DNA from: Streptomyces sp. R44
GTDB lineage: Bacteria > Actinomycetota > Actinomycetes > Streptomycetales > Streptomycetaceae
Assembly: GCF_041053105.1 (NCBI RefSeq)
Contig: NZ_CP163444.1
Location: 496,001-560,000, forward strand
DNA length: 64,000 nt
Direction of reading: 5' to 3'
Positions 60,257 through 64,000 of this stretch are shown here, one piece after another; the first letter of the stretch is position 1; the number at the start of each line of letters is the position of its first letter. A program made the translations under genes and the position numbers. Below the pieces are notes generated by a model. That model ran no database searches. It was not told the DNA's origin and saw nothing but the letters and a program-made list of their open reading frames with translations.

Positions 60257-62356
60257 TCACCGCTGGGCCAGGCGCGCCGTCGCCGGCGGGGTCTGCGCCC
60301 CGCCCCGGGGCCCGGGGAGGCGCGGGCGCTGGTGCGGCTTCGGACCGCCGGTCGCCGTCGCGGACAGGTCGAGGGCGGTGAGGAGGAGGAGCAGGGCGCG
60401 GCGTGCCTGGGGGGCGTCGAGGCGGGCTTCGAGGTCGGCGAGCGCGCGCCGGGCCCGGTGCCGGGCGCGGCCCGTGCGTCCGGCACGGTGGTCGGCGAAG
60501 GCGCGGGCGTAGTGGGCAAGGGCCGCGGCCCAGGCGTCGTTCGCGCAGCTCGCCTGTGCGAGGGCCCGGCGCGCGGTGCGGGCCGCCGCCGCGGGGGCGC
60601 GGTGGGCCTGGACCACGGCGAGGGCGGCCAGGCTCACGGTGGGCGGCGGGCCTCCGGGGACACCGCTCGGCGTGGTGTCCGCCGCCTGCCGGTAGAACTC
60701 CGCGGCCGACTCCCGGTCCTGCCGCTGCCACGCGAGCGTCCCGTGCACGTGGGCGATCCGGCCGAGGAGGGCGTCGTCACCGGCGAGCACGGCCGTCGGC
60801 CAGGCGAGGGACAGCAATCGGTGCGCCGTGCGCGGGTCACGGGCGGCGCCGAGCCAGGCGGCGAGCCATCGGCCCCGCGCCACGAGCGGGGTGTCGGCGG
60901 GCAGCCGGGTCAGCAGGACGCGCAGGTGGTCGCCGCCTTCGCGGGCGTGGTCATGGACGGCCCACCAGAACCACAGGTGCAGCATGGTCTCCAGGGCCGC
61001 CTCGGCGTGACCGGTCCCGTCCCCCGCACGGTGCACGAGGGCCATCAGGTCGTCGTGTTCGTCCCGGACGGTCTGGAGCGCCTGGCGCTGGAGGCCCGTG
61101 TTCCACAGGGTCTCGGCGACGGCCGCCACGCCGCGGAAGTGGATCGCGTGCCGGTCCCGTGTCGCCGGCCCTTCGCCGGCCGCCGAGAGCCGTTCCGTGC
61201 CGAAGTCCCGGGCGGCCCTGGCCATCCGGTAGCGGGGCGGGCGCACCGCGCCGGCGTCCCCGAGCGCCTGGAGCACACCCGTGGCGCTCAGCATCGCCAG
61301 GGCGGAAGGCACTTCGTGCGGCGCGAGGCCGGAGCCCGAGCACACGAACGCCGCCGCCGCCTCGGTGAAGGGCCCGGCGAACACGCTCAGCCGGCGCCAG
61401 ACGCTGCGCTGCGCCGGTTCGCACAGGGCGTGGACGGCCCCGATGGAGGTGCGCAGCGTGCGGTGCCGCAGGAGGAGTGGGGCGGGGTCGGCCAGTCGGC
61501 ACTGGCCGGATTCGAGGTGGGCGACCAGCTCGTCCATCGTCCACTCCCCCAGCCGGCCGGCGGCCAGTTCGAGGGCCAGGGGAACGCCCTCCAGCAGCCG
61601 GCAGACCCGGGTCACGGCCGCCGGATCGGCCTCCTCGCGCCAGCCGCGCTCCCGCGCACGGGAGACCAGGAGTTCCGCGGCCGGGGACGTACCCGTCCGG
61701 CCCGGTGCCGTCTCCACCGGCAGTGGCGCCAGTCTGATCACCTTCTCGTCGCCGAGCCCGAGCGGTCGCCGCGCGGTCACCAGGACCCGTACCCCGGGCT
61801 GGTCCATCAGCAGCGTCTGGACCAGGCCGACGCCCTCCGTGTGCACGGGATCGACGTCGTCCAGGAGGAGCAGCACGCCACCGACCGAGACGCCGACGTC
61901 CGGCACGGCGATGTCCGTGACGGCAGGATCCGGCACGACGACGTCCGACCCGGCAGGTTCAGGCACGGCGACATCCGACCCGGCAGGATCCGGCACGGCG
62001 CCGTCCGAGACGCCAAGGCCCGGCACGGCGTGGTCCGTTCGCGTCGGATCCCAGGCCGGCCGGGCACCGCCGAGAGCCCGGGCGACCCGCGCCGTCAGCG
62101 CCCGGCGTCCCACGGGGATCCCGTCGTGCCACCGCACCCGGACCACCGTCCGCCAGGGGCCGTCGAGAGGTGACGCGACGGCGGCCAGCGCCAGACGGCT
62201 CTTCCCCGTCCCGGCGGCACCGGTCACGGTGACCAGCCGGTGCCCGGACAGGGCGCCCCGGAGCGCGGCGAGCTCCTCGTCGCGTCCGACCAGGGCGGGA
62301 CCGTCCCGGAGGCAGTCCACGAACTGGGCATCGCGTCCCTCGCCCCGAGTCCACAT
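60257..62356 (-). CDS. STAND/NB-ARC ATPase with TPR-like C-terminus
   Basis: This protein of about 699 residues has an NB-ARC-like domain: LVGRDEELAALRGAL, P-loop VTGAAGTGKSRLA (about residue 45), Walker B VLLLLDDVD, RVLVTARRPLG sensor 1 and PLALELAAGRLGEW. The C-terminus is TPR-like helices (AAEFYRQAADTT, ARTARRALAQASC). No HTH or effector domain is found, unlike AfsR- or LuxR-type STAND proteins. Five ten-residue repeats are inserted between P-loop and Walker B. GTG 62407 would add 17 residues; neither start has a clear ribosome-binding site. Confidence 0.85.
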   Translation of the reverse strand: MWTRGEGRDAQFVDCLRDGPALVGRDEELAALRGALSGHRLVTVTGAAGTGKSRLALAAVASPLDGPWRTVVRVRWHDGIPVGRRALTARVARALGGARPAWDPTRTDHAVPGLGVSDGAVPDPAGSDVAVPEPAGSDVVVPDPAVTDIAVPDVGVSVGGVLLLLDDVDPVHTEGVGLVQTLLMDQPGVRVLVTARRPLGLGDEKVIRLAPLPVETAPGRTGTSPAAELLVSRARERGWREEADPAAVTRVCRLLEGVPLALELAAGRLGEWTMDELVAHLESGQCRLADPAPLLLRHRTLRTSIGAVHALCEPAQRSVWRRLSVFAGPFTEAAAAFVCSGSGLAPHEVPSALAMLSATGVLQALGDAGAVRPPRYRMARAARDFGTERLSAAGEGPATRDRHAIHFRGVAAVAETLWNTGLQRQALQTVRDEHDDLMALVHRAGDGTGHAEAALETMLHLWFWWAVHDHAREGGDHLRVLLTRLPADTPLVARGRWLAAWLGAARDPRTAHRLLSLAWPTAVLAGDDALLGRIAHVHGTLAWQRQDRESAAEFYRQAADTTPSGVPGGPPPTVSLAALAVVQAHRAPAAAARTARRALAQASCANDAWAAALAHYARAFADHRAGRTGRARHRARRALADLEARLDAPQARRALLLLLTALDLSATATGGPKPHQRPRLPGPRGGAQTPPATARLAQR
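61891..62040 (-). repeat. Five 30-bp tandem coding repeats in the STAND ATPase
   Basis: Five contiguous 30-bp units at 61891, 61921, 61951, 61981 and 62011 share the core ccggcacggcg and encode ten-residue repeats of the type SDVAVPEPAG. The outer units are more diverged than the middle three. Confidence 0.9.
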
Positions 62357-62407
62357 CTCCGGCACCGCGCACCATCCAGATCTTCGCTGTCGCCGCCGAC
62401 CCGCCAC

Positions 62408-62774
62408 GATCGGGAGTCGGCACAGAACCCGCAGGTCCCGGATGCAGAACCGTCACTGCACCGGTCGTCACGGCATTCCCAACGCGCTCCCCCGGCCACG
62501 GGTGGCGCGCCCACGGGACGAACCACCCGCCGCAACGAACGAGAGAACGCGTGACCGACAAGAAGAACCACGCGATGTCCCGAGCGCGGAGCCACGCGAG
62601 GACCGACGAAGACCCACGCGCCGCGACGCCCTCACCGACCCATCCGGACCCCCCTCTTCCGTTGGCTTGAAAGCGATCTGCTTGACGTTCCTGGCAGTTG
62701 ATGATCAATTCAAGTACTCTTCGAACGCGCCGGGGGCGTCTTGGGATCACCCGGGATCAGAACCTGGGGGGCCA
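62408..62774. other. Intergenic region between STAND ATPase and terpene synthase
   Basis: No gene is supported. From about 62660 the sequence is richer in A/T, with TTGACG (62682-62687), the palindrome TTGATGATCAA (62699-62709) and TTCAAGTACT, and probably holds the terpene synthase promoter. A -10 box cannot be assigned. GGGGGG at 62766 serves the terpene synthase GTG. Confidence 0.5.
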
Positions 62775-63728
62775 GTGACCAACGCCACCACGCTCGACCT
62801 GCCGTTTCCGCCGCGCGCGAATCCGAACCAGGCATCCGTCGCACCCCGCCACCGGGACTGGCTCCTCCATCACGAGGGCCTCGCGGCGTCCATAGCCCTG
62901 CCGTCGTACGAGAAGTGGGACGTACCGCGACTCGCCGCTTTCACCAGCCCTGATTCCGCCGCCGACGACCTCGTCCTCGCCGCGGACCTGCTGGGCTTCT
63001 ATTTCCTCTTCGACGACGGCTTCGACTCGGACCTCGGTCGGGCGCCGGCGCAAGTGGCCGAGATATGCACCCGCCTGACGGCCCTTCTGTACGGGGACGG
63101 CCCCGCCCCCGAGGTCCGCACGCCCGTCGAGAAGGCCTTCGCCGATCTCTGGGAGCGGAGCGCCCGCGGCATGTCCGCACGGTGGCGGGCACGGTCCGCC
63201 TACAACTGGGAGTGGTACTTCGCGTGCCACCCCGCCGAGGCCGCCGGCCGGCTCTCCGGGCGGCTCCCGGACCGGGAGAGCTATCTGGCGCTGCGCCGTG
63301 GGACGGCGGCCATGGAGACCCTCTTCGACATGGTCGAGCGGCTCAACCGCTTCGAGCTGCCACAAGAGGTGCTGCACCACCCGACCCTCCGCCGGATGCG
63401 TCAACTGGCCGCCGACATACCGTCGTTCACCAATGACGTGCATTCGTACGCGCAGGAGCTCGCCCGCGGTGACGTCGCCAACCTGGTGATGATCGTCCGC
63501 GAGGAACGCGGTGGCACCCCCGAGGAGGCGGCGGTGCAGGTGATGCGCGAGGCCCAGGCGATGGTCGACCGCTTCGTGGCGCTGTCCTCCGAAGTCCCCG
63601 AGATCTGCGACCTGTTCGACCTCGCGCCGACCGCTCGCGAGGCGGCCCGCCGCTACGTCGACGGTCTCGCCTCCTGGATCGCCGGCTACCACCGCTGGGA
63701 GGTCGACACCGGCCGCTACGACCGCTGA
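62775..63728 (+). CDS. Class I terpene synthase (sesquiterpene-type)
   Basis: This 317-residue single-domain cyclase has the Asp-rich metal motif FLFDDGFDSD (Asp80, Asp81, Asp84) and the NSE triad NDVHSYAQE (Asn220, Ser224, Glu228). A late RY pair (GRY) contacts diphosphate. The size and motifs fit bacterial sesquiterpene synthases such as pentalenene synthase. The product cannot be predicted. No P450 or prenyl diphosphate synthase gene is next to it within the window. It starts with GTG. Confidence 0.95.
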   Translation: MTNATTLDLPFPPRANPNQASVAPRHRDWLLHHEGLAASIALPSYEKWDVPRLAAFTSPDSAADDLVLAADLLGFYFLFDDGFDSDLGRAPAQVAEICTRLTALLYGDGPAPEVRTPVEKAFADLWERSARGMSARWRARSAYNWEWYFACHPAEAAGRLSGRLPDRESYLALRRGTAAMETLFDMVERLNRFELPQEVLHHPTLRRMRQLAADIPSFTNDVHSYAQELARGDVANLVMIVREERGGTPEEAAVQVMREAQAMVDRFVALSSEVPEICDLFDLAPTAREAARRYVDGLASWIAGYHRWEVDTGRYDR

Positions 63729-63755
63729 GCCGCACGGCCCCTGACCCTTCAGGCC

Positions 63756-64000
63756 TCAGGGGACGAGGACGACCTTGCCGAGGTTCCGCCGGGACTCGAC
63801 GAGTTCATGGGCGCGCGCCGCTTCGGCGAGCGGGATCTCGGCGGCGACACGGGGGCGCAGCACCCGGTCGCGGTGGAGCTGCCACAGCTCCTCGCGCCAG
63901 CGCGCGTACACCTCCGGCTCGCCCCGGGCGATGGCCGCCATCTGGAAGCCGATCACCGACGCGCCCCGGACCAGCAGCTCGTACGCGTCGATCGTGCCGC
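63756..64000 (-). CDS. Quinone oxidoreductase / zinc-free alcohol dehydrogenase, C-terminus (partial)
   Basis: Only the last 80 residues are in the window; the 5' part lies beyond its end. YELLVRGASVIGFQMAAIARG, then LRPRVAAEIPLAEAARAHELVESRRNLGKVVLVP is the typical end of NADPH:quinone oxidoreductases of the MDR superfamily. No zinc ligand region is visible in this part. It is convergent with the terpene synthase gene. Confidence 0.87.
   Translation of the reverse strand, partial: GTIDAYELLVRGASVIGFQMAAIARGEPEVYARWREELWQLHRDRVLRPRVAAEIPLAEAARAHELVESRRNLGKVVLVP

Noticed and set aside
61891..62040. CRISPR-like regular 30-bp repeats
   Set aside because: The repeats are contiguous with no spacers and stay in the reading frame of the ATPase.

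Overview
The window is high-GC actinomycete DNA with strong third-position G/C bias, GTG and TTG starts, GTGA/ATGA overlaps, a conservon, a class IV lanthipeptide locus, a terpene synthase and many orphan regulators. This points to a Streptomyces chromosome, probably an accessory arm-like region because biosynthetic loci, decayed insertion sequences and unlinked regulator pairs alternate. No rRNA, tRNA, CRISPR array or intact mobile element is visible.

Layout. 1-4.2 kb: the 5' part of a SWIM zinc-finger gene, a TerD-like gene and a mosaic of three decayed transposase genes. 4.2-8.1 kb: a complete conservon, cvnABCDE, whose P450 lacks the ExxR motif. 8.2-10.9 kb: a DMATS-type aromatic prenyltransferase preceded by a short coupled leader ORF and a 10-bp hairpin, convergent with a flavin monooxygenase; together they resemble the tryptophan-prenylating 5-dimethylallylindole-3-acetonitrile locus. 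11.2-13.1 kb: an SDR and a divergent MmyB-like regulator sharing a tandem operator. 13.3-18.3 kb: a venezuelin-type class IV lanthipeptide operon (lanL, lanA, two ABC genes), followed by a VWA protein. 19.5-27.8 kb: mixed metabolic genes (HAD, sirtuin, acetyltransferase, RmlD-like reductase, hydrolase, AhpD-like protein) around a 768-residue HTH/coiled-coil protein.

27.1-32.8 kb: a tightly packed ABC uptake operon (binding protein, two permeases, ATPase, HAD phosphatase) with a divergent GntR/UTRA regulator. 33-36.8 kb: a frameshifted peptidoglycan-binding membrane protein, VOC and NUDIX-like proteins, then a HEAT-repeat gene and a MerR-HEAT fusion behind a MerR-type promoter. 36.8-38.1 kb: a coupled thyA-folA pair. 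38.2-44.7 kb: nitrilase, beta-lactamase-fold protein, F420/PPOX protein, a TROVE (Ro60-like) protein and an orphan ABC-2 permease. 44.8-48.5 kb: a two-component system, then a MarR/MFS divergon with duplicated operators and a predicted leaderless MFS transcript.

48.5-54.3 kb: an LRV-repeat protein coupled to an S51 peptidase, then a membrane Ser/Thr kinase whose frame breaks at a G7/C7 run and a coupled Ig-like membrane protein, then a secreted subtilisin. 54.6-60.2 kb: an ECF42-type sigma factor with its DGPF (YCII) partner, a GNAT/MFS pair with a divergent ArsR regulator, and a TipA-like MerR regulator with its own 19-bp-spacer promoter. 60.3-64 kb: a STAND ATPase with five 30-bp coding repeats between its P-loop and Walker B, a class I terpene synthase and the 3' end of a quinone oxidoreductase gene.

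Assignments rest on motifs and family knowledge recalled from memory; no search was run. Start codons were chosen by ribosome-binding sites, overlaps and third-position G/C, and alternatives are given where these disagree.
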